Assembly (NCBI GenBank): GCA_029846755.1
Contig: JARWBI010000013.1
Coordinates: forward strand, 1-64,000
Origin: Falsirhodobacter flavus
GTDB taxonomy: Bacteria > Pseudomonadota > Alphaproteobacteria > Rhodobacterales > Rhodobacteraceae
DNA: 64,000 nt
Direction of reading: 5' to 3'
The translations under genes were made by a program, and so were the position numbers. How positions within the stretch are numbered: the stretch's first letter is position 1; every line of letters starts with the position of its first letter. Shown here one piece after another: positions 56,710 to 64,000 of this stretch. The notes below the pieces were generated by a model, which was not told the origin of the DNA, made no database searches, and worked only from the letters and a program-made list of their open reading frames with translations.

Positions 56710-57602
56710 ACGATCAAATGCCAACCGAAGGGCACGAGCTTGTGCTTGTCACCGGGCCTTCGGGGGCAGGTCGATCTACTGCGATCAACGCGCTGGAGGA
56801 TTTGGGATACGAGGTGATCGACAACCTGCCGCTCAGCCTCGTGCCGCGTCTGATCGACGGCCCGCCCGTGGGGCCGATCGCGCTGGGCCTGGATATCCGC
56901 AACCGCGATTTCAACGCGACCGCGCTGATCGAACTGATCGACCGGCTGACGCGCAATCCGGCCGTGTCGCTGGAGGTGCTTTACGTCGACTGCGGGGTGG
57001 AGGAGCTGTCGCGCCGCTATAATCAGACCCGCCGCCGCCACCCGCTTGCCGCCACCCCGACCGAGGGAATCGCGCGCGAGATCGACCTGCTGGCCCCCGT
57101 CCGCGTGCGGGCCGACAACCTGATCGACACGACGGAAATGTCGCCCCACGACCTGAAGGCCGAGATTGGACGCTGGTATGACCGGGGCAGCCATGCCCGG
57201 ATGTCGGTTTCGATCCAGTCCTTTTCCTATAAGCGCGGCGTTCCGCGCGGGGTGGACATGATCTTCGACTGCCGCTTTCTGAACAATCCGCACTGGATTC
57301 CGGCGCTGCGCGAACAGGATGGTCGCGATGCTGCGGTTGCGGAATATATTGCAGCGGATGAAAGGTTTGCGCCCTTTTTCGCCAAGGTGCGCGACCTTGT
57401 CCTGTTCCTGCTTCCGGCCCAGTTGGATGAGGGAAAAGCCCATCTGACCATAGGCTTCGGATGCACGGGTGGACAGCACAGATCGGTCGCACTTGCAGAA
57501 ATGTTGGGCAATGTGCTTGCGCAGCAAGGCTGGCCAGTGTCAAAACGACATCGTGAACTTGAACGCAGGGCGGCCCCCCAGCCCCCAACGCAATCGGGAT
57601 GA
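56706..57602 (+). CDS. rapZ: RNase adapter protein RapZ
   Basis: A 298-residue RapZ/YvcJ family nucleotide-binding protein. Walker A is [26 protein letters not shown] and LGLDIRNR follow. The C-terminal domain has [21 protein letters not shown] and [16 protein letters not shown]. The start is TTG at 56706 overlapping the hprK stop; ATG at 56718 is an alternative. RapZ senses GlcN6P in enterics; in alphaproteobacteria it sits in this PTS cluster with unknown targets. Confidence 0.94.
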   Translation: MNDQMPTEGHELVLVTGPSGAGRSTAINALEDLGYEVIDNLPLSLVPRLIDGPPVGPIALGLDIRNRDFNATALIELIDRLTRNPAVSLEVLYVDCGVEELSRRYNQTRRRHPLAATPTEGIAREIDLLAPVRVRADNLIDTTEMSPHDLKAEIGRWYDRGSHARMSVSIQSFSYKRGVPRGVDMIFDCRFLNNPHWIPALREQDGRDAAVAEYIAADERFAPFFAKVRDLVLFLLPAQLDEGKAHLTIGFGCTGGQHRSVALAEMLGNVLAQQGWPVSKRHRELERRAAPQPPTQSG

Positions 57603-57606
57603 AGGC

Positions 57607-58002
57607 TTGATCGGGATCGTGATCGTGGCGCATGGCGGGCTGGCGCGGGAGTATCTCTCCGCGGTCGAACATGTCGTCGGCAAGCAGGAGGCGATGGCCG
57701 CCATCGCGATCGAGGACGATCATGACCGTATCGCCAAACAGGCCGAGATCAGCGCCGCCGCCCATGCCGTCGATCGCGGGCAGGGCGTGGTTGTCGTGAC
57801 CGACATGTTCGGCGGATCGCCCTCCAACCTCTCGCTGCCAGCCTGTATCGGCCGCGATCGGCGCATCGTCTATGGCGCGAATCTGCCCATGCTCATCAAG
57901 CTGGCGAAATCGCGCGACCTTCCGGTGCCCGACGCGGTGGCGCTGGCGCTGGACGCGGGGCGCAAATACATCAACAGCCTCGACCTCGGGGGCGGGAATT
58001 GA
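57607..58002 (+). CDS. PTS EIIA(Man)-type protein
   Basis: A 131-residue EIIA of the mannose family. The phospho-accepting histidine is His9 (VIVAHGGLAREYL). VVVVTDMFGGSPSNLSL and GANLPMLIKLA are typical. TTG at 57607 is the start; the longer frame upstream runs inside rapZ. No EIIB, C or D genes are nearby, so it is a regulatory rather than a transport PTS component. It overlaps HPr by TTGA. Confidence 0.92.
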   Translation: MIGIVIVAHGGLAREYLSAVEHVVGKQEAMAAIAIEDDHDRIAKQAEISAAAHAVDRGQGVVVVTDMFGGSPSNLSLPACIGRDRRIVYGANLPMLIKLAKSRDLPVPDAVALALDAGRKYINSLDLGGGN

Positions 58003-58265
58003 AGCGTACGCTGCGGATCGTGAACGAAAAGGGGCTGCATGCGCGCGCCTCGGCCAAGTTCGTCGAGGTGGTCGAGGGCTTCGACGCCGATGTGAACGTC
58101 CGCAAGGACGGGATGGAAGTGTCGGGCGATTCGATCATGGGCCTTCTGATGCTGGCCGGATCGCGCGGCACCAGCATCGAGATCGAGACCAGCGGCCAGC
58201 AGGCCGCCGCGCTGGCCGACGCGCTGGAAGCACTGGTCGCGGACCGCTTCGGCGAGGACTTCTAG
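57999..58265 (+). CDS. phosphocarrier protein HPr
   Basis: An 88-residue HPr. His14 lies in [12 protein letters not shown] (EI-dependent site) and Ser45 in [11 protein letters not shown] (HprK site), so both regulatory sites are intact. The start is TTG at 57999, overlapping the EIIA stop. Its 3' end overlaps the convergent 3-hydroxyacyl-CoA dehydrogenase gene by four bases. EI/PtsP must be encoded elsewhere. Confidence 0.95.
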   Translation: MKRTLRIVNEKGLHARASAKFVEVVEGFDADVNVRKDGMEVSGDSIMGLLMLAGSRGTSIEIETSGQQAAALADALEALVADRFGEDF

Positions 58266-59137
58266 CGCGAGGGCACCGGCGCCTCGCCGCGATAATCGTA
58301 GAAGCCGCGCTTGGTCTTGCGGCCCAGCCAGCCCGCCTCGACATATTTGACCAGAAGCGGGCAGGGGCGGTATTTCGTGTCGCCAAGGCCATCGTTCAAC
58401 ACGTTCATGATCGCAAGACAGGTATCGAGTCCGATGAAATCGGCCAGCTCCAGCGGTCCCATCGGATGGTTCGCGCCCAGACGCATCGATTCGTCAATGG
58501 CCGCGACCGTGCCCACACCCTCGTACAGCGCATACACAGCTTCGTTTATCATCGGGATCAGGATGCGGTTCACGATGAAGGCCGGGTAATCCGCCGCGCT
58601 GGCCGCGGTCTTGCCCAGCGATTCGACGACGTGGCGCAGCGTGTCGAACGTGTCGTCATCCGTCGCGATGCCCCGGATCAGTTCAACCAGTTGCATCACC
58701 GGAACCGGGTTCATGAAGTGGAAGCCCATGAACTTCTCGGGCCGGTCGGTGCGTGCCGCCAAACGCGTGATGGAAATGGACGAGGTGTTGGAGGTCAGGA
58801 TGGTCTGCGGCGCCAGATGCGGGACCAGCTGTTCAAAGATCGCGGCCTTCACGTCCTCGCGCTCGGTCGCGGCCTCGATCACCAGATCGACGCTGCCCAG
58901 ATCGGCAAGCGTCGTGGTCGTGCGAATGCGTGCCAGCGCCGCCGCCTTGTCCTCGGGTGCGATCTTCTCTTTGGCCACCTGACGGTCGAGGTTGCGTTCG
59001 ATCCCGGCCAGTGCCGCATCCAGCGCATCGCCGCTGATATCGGTGATCGTCACCTCATAGCCCGCCAGCGCGAAAACATGGGCAATGCCGCTGCCCATCT
59101 GCCCGGCGCCGACGATCCCGACAGTGCTTATCTTCAT
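58262..59137 (-). CDS. 3-hydroxybutyryl/3-hydroxyacyl-CoA dehydrogenase
   Basis: A 291-residue short-chain enzyme. The NAD motif is [54 protein letters not shown] and [18 protein letters not shown] hold the catalytic His and Asn. The C-terminal dimer domain is present ([14 protein letters not shown]). It oxidises or reduces 3-hydroxyacyl-CoA in beta-oxidation or butanoate metabolism. It sits near the etf genes, which would pass on electrons from acyl-CoA dehydrogenases. Confidence 0.95.
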   Translation of the reverse strand: MKISTVGIVGAGQMGSGIAHVFALAGYEVTITDISGDALDAALAGIERNLDRQVAKEKIAPEDKAAALARIRTTTTLADLGSVDLVIEAATEREDVKAAIFEQLVPHLAPQTILTSNTSSISITRLAARTDRPEKFMGFHFMNPVPVMQLVELIRGIATDDDTFDTLRHVVESLGKTAASAADYPAFIVNRILIPMINEAVYALYEGVGTVAAIDESMRLGANHPMGPLELADFIGLDTCLAIMNVLNDGLGDTKYRPCPLLVKYVEAGWLGRKTKRGFYDYRGEAPVPSR

Positions 59138-59284
59138 CGCGCGCCCTCTCATGCTGCGGGTGCGAAGGTAGCGCAGAAGGGTGCAACCGCCAAGGAATTG
59201 CGCGGCATTTGCCGCGAATTGCAACCTTAGCCTTTCTTCAATGCCCTTGCGCCCAAGATTCGGGAAAACGGCCATGGAACGTCG

Positions 59285-59950
59285 ATGAACCAGCTTGCAC
59301 CCTTCGACAGCCTAGGCCTCAGTGAAGGGCCGTCCCGCCCGTCGGGGCGCTTTCATGCAGTGCTTGGCGGAACGCATACCCTGGGCCGCGATGTCGCCTT
59401 GCCCTTTCCCGATCTGCTTGCGCAGATGTCGGGCAGTCCGGTGCTCAATCTCGGTAGCGCCCAGGCGGGGGTGGATGCGCTGCTGGACGACGCGGTCCTG
59501 CGCTTTGCCGCAGAGGCGGAGACGGTCATTCTGGAACTGCCGCCGCTTCGCAACATGTCGAATGCGTTCTATCTGGTGCATCCGCGGCGCAACGACCGTT
59601 TCGTCGCGCCGACGCCGCTGCTTACCGCGCTCTTTCCCGAGGTGGATTTCACCGACATCCACTTCACACGCCATCTGGTCCAAACCCTCGCCGCCACATG
59701 TGAGGAGCGTTTCGGCGAAGTCGCATCCGCCCTTCGTCGCATGTGGCGCGAGCGAATGCAGGAAGGGATCGACCAATTGCCCCGCGCGGTCTTGCTGGAT
59801 CTGGACGAGGGGGCAGATATGGATCTGGCCGGGTTTGGCCGACCGCTGGTCAGGCTGCCGCCCCCAGACTCGGACAGCGCCCATGCCGATATCGCACGGG
59901 CGCTGCTGCCTTATCTCATACCTTGCCGGTCAGTTCCGGCACCAATGTGA
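59285..59950 (+). CDS. DUF6473-like conserved protein
   Basis: A 221-residue soluble protein. [19 protein letters not shown] and [17 protein letters not shown] open it in a pattern I associate with DUF6473 of Rhodobacterales. [26 protein letters not shown] follows in the middle. Function unknown; paralogues often lie near polysaccharide or sulfotransferase genes. Its end overlaps the convergent etfA by 35 bases. Confidence 0.75.
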   Translation: MNQLAPFDSLGLSEGPSRPSGRFHAVLGGTHTLGRDVALPFPDLLAQMSGSPVLNLGSAQAGVDALLDDAVLRFAAEAETVILELPPLRNMSNAFYLVHPRRNDRFVAPTPLLTALFPEVDFTDIHFTRHLVQTLAATCEERFGEVASALRRMWRERMQEGIDQLPRAVLLDLDEGADMDLAGFGRPLVRLPPPDSDSAHADIARALLPYLIPCRSVPAPM

Positions 59951-60842
59951 ACAGGTCCCCGACCAGCCCGTAATCTGCGACCTGGAAGATGGGGGCGTCT
60001 TCGTCCTTGTTGATGGCGACGATGACGCGGCTGTCCTTCATGCCGGCGAGGTGCTGGATCGCGCCCGAGATGCCGACCGCGACATAAAGCTTCGGCGCGA
60101 CGACCTTGCCGGTCTGCCCGACCTGCCAGTCGTTGGGGGCATAGCCTGCGTCGACCGCTGCGCGGGACGCGCCCACGGCTGCGCCCAGCTTGTCGGCCAG
60201 CGCCTCGACGATGGCGAAGTTCTCCTCCGACCCGATGCCGCGCCCGCCCGAGACCACGATCCCGGCCGAGGTCAGCTCGGGCCGGTCCGAGGCCGCGACC
60301 TTGTCCTCGACCCAGGACGACAGGCCCGGATCGGCCACCGCCGCCACGGTTTCCACCGGGGCGCTGCCGCCGGTGCCTGCCGCCTCGAAGGCGGTGGTCC
60401 GCACCGTCAGCACTTTCTTCGCATCCGCCGACCGCACCGTCTGGATCGCGTTGCCAGCATAGACCGGGCGTTCGAATGTGTCCGCATCGACGATCCCCGA
60501 CACGTCCGAGATCACCATCACGTCCAGCAGTGCAGCCACGCGCGGCATCACATTCTTTGCGTCCGTAGTCGCGGGGGCGACGATATGCGAATACTCCCCC
60601 GCCAGCCCCACGATCAGCGCCGCCGTGGGCTCGGCCAGACGGTGGCCCAGCGTCGCATCCTCGGCCACCAGCACGCGCGCGACGCCCGCGATCTTCGCCG
60701 CCTCGGCTCCCGCCGCCGACGCATGCGCCCCGGCGCACAGCACCGTCACATCGCCCAGACGCGCCGCCGCCGTCACCGCCTTGGCCGTGGCGTCCAGCAT
60801 CAGCTCGCCGCCCGTGACCTCTCCCAGAACCAGAACAGCCAT
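59916..60842 (-). CDS. etfA: electron transfer flavoprotein alpha subunit
   Basis: A 308-residue EtfA. The FAD-binding C-terminal half shows [51 protein letters not shown] and [20 protein letters not shown]. With EtfB it carries electrons from acyl-CoA and other dehydrogenases to ETF-ubiquinone oxidoreductase. It overlaps etfB by one base. Confidence 0.97.
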   Translation of the reverse strand: MAVLVLGEVTGGELMLDATAKAVTAAARLGDVTVLCAGAHASAAGAEAAKIAGVARVLVAEDATLGHRLAEPTAALIVGLAGEYSHIVAPATTDAKNVMPRVAALLDVMVISDVSGIVDADTFERPVYAGNAIQTVRSADAKKVLTVRTTAFEAAGTGGSAPVETVAAVADPGLSSWVEDKVAASDRPELTSAGIVVSGGRGIGSEENFAIVEALADKLGAAVGASRAAVDAGYAPNDWQVGQTGKVVAPKLYVAVGISGAIQHLAGMKDSRVIVAINKDEDAPIFQVADYGLVGDLFTLVPELTGKV

Positions 60843-61600
60843 CAGAGCACCCCCGCCTCTTTCAGTTTCGACACCAGCTCGTCAACCGAGCCGACCTTGA
60901 TCCCGGCACCGCGCGCCGCAGGTTCGACCGTCTTGACCACGGTGAGGCGCGGGGTCACGTCCACGCCGTAATCGGCGGGGGTCTTTTCCTCCAGCGGCTT
61001 CTTCTTGGCCTTCATGATGTTGGGCAGCGAGGCATAGCGCGGCTCGTTCAGGCGCAGATCCACCGTCACGATGGTCGGCATCTTGACGCGGATGGTCTGC
61101 ATGCCGCCATCGACCTCGCGCGTGACCAGCGCGGCCTCACCCTCGATCTCCAGCTTCGAGGCGAAGGTCGCCTGGCTCCAGCCCAGAAGGGCCGACAGCA
61201 TCTGCCCCGTCGCGTTCATGTCATTGTCGATCGCCTGCTTGCCCGCGATCACCAGCCCCGGCTGTTCGTCCTTGACCACCGCCGCCAGCAGCTTCGCCAC
61301 GGCCAGCGGCTCGATGTCGGTGGACGTGTCGGCCGCCGCCTCGATCAGGATCGCGCGGTCCGCGCCCATTGCCATGGCCGTGCGCAGCGTCTCGGACGCC
61401 TGCTTCACGCCGATGCTGACCACGACGACTTCAGAAGCGACACCCTTCTCCTTCAGCCGGATCGCTTCCTCGACTGCGATCTCGTCGAACGGGTTCATCG
61501 ACATCTTCACGTTCGCAAGATCGACGCCAGACCCGTCCGCCTTAACCCGCACCTTCACGTTGTAGTCGATCACACGCTTGATCGGGACCAAGATCTTCAT
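60842..61600 (-). CDS. etfB: electron transfer flavoprotein beta subunit
   Basis: A 252-residue Etf[21 protein letters not shown] and [19 protein letters not shown] start it. [20 protein letters not shown] binds AMP, and [23 protein letters not shown] is the ETF beta signature with its recognition loop. AAGGAGAG is the ribosome site for the ATG at 61600. First gene of etfBA. Confidence 0.97.
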   Translation of the reverse strand: MKILVPIKRVIDYNVKVRVKADGSGVDLANVKMSMNPFDEIAVEEAIRLKEKGVASEVVVVSIGVKQASETLRTAMAMGADRAILIEAAADTSTDIEPLAVAKLLAAVVKDEQPGLVIAGKQAIDNDMNATGQMLSALLGWSQATFASKLEIEGEAALVTREVDGGMQTIRVKMPTIVTVDLRLNEPRYASLPNIMKAKKKPLEEKTPADYGVDVTPRLTVVKTVEPAARGAGIKVGSVDELVSKLKEAGVL

Positions 61601-61717
61601 CAAAACTCTCCTTGTCGTGCCCCGTTCCTGCGGGCTCATTCGGCGATCCGTTATTGTAGATAGCGGGCGGCAAACTGGCGAAACAGACCAAATGCGACGC
61701 TATCTGCAAACGTGGCG

Positions 61718-62278
61718 TCAGTCACCCCGCGTCAGGCCCGGCACCCATAGAACGTCGCGGTCATTCGCGGCGCGGCTGGCGACGAAAAACCAGTCCGACA
61801 GCCGGTTGAGGTAGCGGACGGCCTCGGGATTGGCGTCTTCGACCAGCGTGGTAAGACGTTCGGCCCGCCGGCACACGGTGCGGCACAGATGCAGGTTCGC
61901 CGCCAGAGCCGAGCCGCCGGGAAGCACGAAGCTGCGCAGCGGCGACAGGTTCGCGTTCATCGCGTCGATCTCGGTCTCCAGCCGATCGGTCTGGACCGGG
62001 ATGATGCGCAGCGGCGGGTAGGGCGCTTCGGCATCGCGCTCCATTCCGGGGCGGCAGAGGTCGGCGCCAAGATCGAACAGGTCGTTCTGGATGCGGGCCA
62101 GTGCCGCATCCATATCGCCCAACGCATGCAGCCGTGCCATCCCGACCGCCGCGTTGGTTTCGTCCACCGTGCCATAGGCTTCGACGCGCGGGTCGGTCTT
62201 GGCCACGCGGGTGCCGTCGCCCAGCGCGGTCGTGCCGTCATCGCCGGTGCGGGTATAGATTTTCGACAGGACCACCAT
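61718..62278 (-). CDS. cob(I)yrinic acid a,c-diamide adenosyltransferase, PduO type
   Basis: A 186-residue PduO-type ATP:cob(I)alamin adenosyltransferase. KIYTRTGDDGTTALGDGTRVAKTD is the ATP-binding N-terminus, then EAYGTVDETNAAVGMAR. The signature FVLPGGSALAANLHLCRTVCRRAER follows, in pieces. It makes adenosylcobalamin. The ATG at 62278 overlaps the upstream small gene by ATGA. Confidence 0.94.
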   Translation of the reverse strand: MVVLSKIYTRTGDDGTTALGDGTRVAKTDPRVEAYGTVDETNAAVGMARLHALGDMDAALARIQNDLFDLGADLCRPGMERDAEAPYPPLRIIPVQTDRLETEIDAMNANLSPLRSFVLPGGSALAANLHLCRTVCRRAERLTTLVEDANPEAVRYLNRLSDWFFVASRAANDRDVLWVPGLTRGD

Positions 62279-62472
62279 CAGCCGCGCGCCAGCCATGCGA
62301 ACAGCACGATGATTATGACCGCCACCGCCTGCGCCGCCACGCGGTATCGCATGATGCGGTTGGCATGCTTGCGGTGGAACTCGCCGCCCTTGGCGAAGCT
62401 GCCGATGCCGACCATCAGGATGACCAGCACGACCAGCACCGCGATGCAGCCGATGATGAAAAGCGTGTCCAT
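62278..62472 (-). CDS. twin transmembrane (HIG1-like) small protein
   Basis: A 64-residue protein with two membrane helices (LFIIGCIAVLVVLVILMVGI and VAAQAVAVIIIVLFAWLA) joined by a basic loop (HRKHANRIMRYR). This is the HIG1/twin-TM layout common upstream of the adenosyltransferase in Rhodobacterales. HIG1 proteins associate with respiratory complexes; the role here is not shown. Confidence 0.82.
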   Translation of the reverse strand: MDTLFIIGCIAVLVVLVILMVGIGSFAKGGEFHRKHANRIMRYRVAAQAVAVIIIVLFAWLARG

Positions 62473-62473
62473 G

Positions 62474-63295
62474 TCAGGCCCCCTTCAGCACCCGGTCCAG
62501 CGCGCGCGTCGTCAGCAGACGGCGGGCAATGACCATCGCCCATGTCGGCTTGGTAACATAGTAGCGGGCCTTGGGGCGCGGGCTTTCCAGCGCATGGGCC
62601 AGCTTTTCGGTCACGGCGGCGGCGGGCAGCTCCCAGCGGTCCTTGTCGCGGGCCTCATACAGGCGGTGCAGCAGGCCCTTGTATTCCTCGGCGCGGGCAG
62701 AATTCTTCCAGTCGATCCAGCGTTCGAAATGGGGGATGGCCTTCCGGCGCAGGTCCGACGCGATGGGGCCGGGTTCGATCAGGATGACCTCGATTCCGCT
62801 GCCCTGCATCTCCAGCCGCAGCACGTCCGTCAGCCCTTCCATCGCGAATTTGGTGGCCGAGTAGGCCCCGCGCCATTTGACCCCGACCAGCCCCAGCACG
62901 GACGAGCAGTTCACGATCCGCCCGTGGCCCTGCGCCCGCATCACGGGAATCACCCGGCGCGTCAGGTCGTGATAGCCGAACAGGTTCGTCTCGAAGATGG
63001 CGCGCAGGGCATCACGGGGGATATCCTCCACCGCCCCGGGGCAGGCGAAGGCGCCGTTGTTGTAAAGCGCGTCCAGCATGCCGCCGGTGCGCGACAATGT
63101 CTCGGCCAAGGCGGCGGCGATGCTTTCGGGGCTGTCGTAGTCCAGCACGAAGCTTTCCAGCCCCTCGGCCCGCAGACGTTCGCAGTCGGCCTCGGATCGG
63201 CAGGTGGCGAAGACGCGCCAGCCGCGTGCCTTCATTCCATGCGCCGCGTCATGGCCGATCCCCGAGGAACAGCCGGTCATCAGGACAGATTTCAT
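62474..63295 (-). CDS. SDR-family NAD(P)-dependent oxidoreductase
   Basis: A 273-residue classical short-chain dehydrogenase. The cofactor motif is MTGCSSGIGHDAA and LYNNGAFACPG replaces NNAG. The catalytic Ser lies in NCSSVLGLVG and Tyr-x3-Lys in GAYSATKFAME. GGAGGT lies before the ATG at 63295, which is preferred over the upstream in-frame start. Substrate unknown; the sequence is of the retinol/steroid-dehydrogenase-like subgroup. Confidence 0.9.
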   Translation of the reverse strand: MKSVLMTGCSSGIGHDAAHGMKARGWRVFATCRSEADCERLRAEGLESFVLDYDSPESIAAALAETLSRTGGMLDALYNNGAFACPGAVEDIPRDALRAIFETNLFGYHDLTRRVIPVMRAQGHGRIVNCSSVLGLVGVKWRGAYSATKFAMEGLTDVLRLEMQGSGIEVILIEPGPIASDLRRKAIPHFERWIDWKNSARAEEYKGLLHRLYEARDKDRWELPAAAVTEKLAHALESPRPKARYYVTKPTWAMVIARRLLTTRALDRVLKGA

Positions 63296-63338
63296 CACCA
63301 CCTCCGCCCGCATTGGCTAGCGGGCCGGGGCGCGGGTT

Positions 63339-63800
63339 TCAATAGGACGGCATCCCTGTCAGGAAGCGGCTGGCGACATAGCCTTCGATGCCGTCCCCTT
63401 CGATGCGGATGCGCGACCAGCCGGTATCGTCCGTCCAGACGACCAGCGCGGCGTCGCCCCGGTCCAGCTTGCCGACGACGGCATCCTGCGTGGACGGCCC
63501 CTGGCGGACATTGACCGAGGTGGCGTTGACATAGACCACAGGCATCATCTGCGACAGATCGGGGGTCTTGGCGGCGGCGACGGGTTCGGGGGCGATCTCG
63601 CGTTCCGCCCTGACCTGAAGCAGGCGTGGCTCGTTCGTGATGAGCGTGCGTTGCGGTTCGGGGTCCGCCGCGGGCATGGCGGCGACGGCCATCGGCGCCT
63701 CGCGCGGGATCAGGCCGGCGCGGGTCTGACCGTGATCGCGCCCGCCGATCACGAAGACAAGGAAGATCGCCGAACAAAGGATCAGAGTTAGTCGAATCAT
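63339..63800 (-). CDS. SH3-domain protein with N-terminal signal/anchor
   Basis: A 153-residue protein. The N-terminal hydrophobic segment (MIRLTLILCSAIFLVFVIGG) directs it to the envelope. After an Ala/Pro-rich linker, a bacterial SH3 domain (YVNATSVNVRQGPSTQDAVVGKL, WTDDTGWSRIRI, GYVASRFL) occupies the last 65 residues. Such domains bind peptidoglycan or act in envelope complexes. GAGGGGGT precedes the ATG at 63800. Confidence 0.85.
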   Translation of the reverse strand: MIRLTLILCSAIFLVFVIGGRDHGQTRAGLIPREAPMAVAAMPAADPEPQRTLITNEPRLLQVRAEREIAPEPVAAAKTPDLSQMMPVVYVNATSVNVRQGPSTQDAVVGKLDRGDAALVVWTDDTGWSRIRIEGDGIEGYVASRFLTGMPSY

Positions 63801-63924
63801 TACAACCCCCTCGCAGGGAAAATACGACCCCTGCATCATATCACATCTGCAATGACATCTGCGTGAAAAGGTTCCCTGCCGCATGCGGGGCTGGACCGTC
63901 CGCGCGGCACGGCTTATTCAGCGC

Positions 63925-64000
63925 GGATGACCGATGCCGATGACGAACCCGCCCTGACCTTCGAGCCGCTGTCGCGCGCCATTGGCGAGCGTTACCTTAC
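63925..64000 (+). CDS. parC: DNA topoisomerase IV subunit A, 5' end only
   Basis: The window ends 76 bases into this gene. The visible residues MTDADDEPALTFEPLSRAIG then ERYLT match the start of alphaproteobacterial ParC (the family continues ERYLTYALSTIM). GyrA also starts with a related segment, but the short acidic leader and single ERYLT fit ParC better. It is divergent from the SH3-domain gene. Confidence 0.6.

Noticed and set aside
1-64000. CRISPR arrays, rRNA genes, riboswitches, prophage genes
   Set aside because: No regularly spaced repeats, rRNA cores, conserved aptamer motifs or phage structural genes were seen on reading.

Overview
The window reads as chromosome of a GC-rich alphaproteobacterium, most likely a Rhodobacterales (Paracoccus/Rhodobacter-like) species. 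The clues are the fdsG-fdsB-fdsA-fdhD-fdsD formate dehydrogenase operon, the lepB-rnc-era-DUF1491-recO run, the pckA/chvI-chvG-hprK-rapZ-EIIA-HPr neighbourhood, and small order-typical proteins (twin-transmembrane protein, DUF6473, DUF2062). Everything here comes from reading the sequence and translations; no database search was made.

Positions 1-15,660 are accessory. The left edge holds insertion-sequence debris: a repeated IS21-like end and a 5'-truncated IS3-family transposase. Next comes a LysR regulator divergent from a same-strand run of nine genes (2,152-15,318). The run encodes a three-part FAD/2Fe-2S amine dehydrogenase of the octopine/nopaline oxidase or HcnABC type, an ATP-dependent hydantoinase/oxoprolinase pair (HyuA/HyuB type), a Tat-exported peptide/opine-type binding protein, one permease, a 921-residue fusion of the second permease with both ABC ATPases, and an octopine/nopaline dehydrogenase-family protein. 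Together they look like an uptake and catabolic unit for an opine-like or cyclic N-substituted amino acid; the substrate is not known. The block ends beside tRNA-Pro(CGG), whose 3' end faces it, as expected for an island inserted at a tRNA gene.

From 15.7 kb on, the content is core. 15.9-24.8 kb: leuB, the NAD-dependent formate dehydrogenase operon with a LysR gene upstream, an S49 peptidase and a tiny zinc-ribbon membrane protein. 25.2-30.4 kb: uvrC, pgsA, moaD, moaE, a P1-family peptidase and lrgA/lrgB. 30.6-39.0 kb: smc, MOSC and glycosyltransferase genes, a MalY-type C-S lyase, and def-def2-fmt, in which the second deformylase has lost catalytic residues. 39.0-42.3 kb: rnhA with two overlapping tiny genes, a 32-residue peptide gene, ispH, a NYN-domain gene and folK. 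42.3-47.9 kb: rpoZ, rsh, two DUF2062 genes, pdxJ, an HdeD-like gene and acpS. 48.0-52.2 kb: lepB, rnc, era, DUF1491, recO and a TSUP transporter.

52.2-58.3 kb couples central metabolism with signalling: pckA, and divergently chvI-chvG-hprK-rapZ-EIIA(Man)-HPr, a regulatory PTS without sugar permeases. The spacer carries tandem near-palindromic repeats that may be operators. 58.3-64.0 kb: a 3-hydroxyacyl-CoA dehydrogenase, DUF6473, etfB-etfA, a cobalamin adenosyltransferase, a twin-TM protein, an SDR, an SH3-domain protein, and the first 76 bases of what looks like parC. Genes are tightly packed, with frequent 4-base ATGA or TTGA overlaps and many TTG starts.
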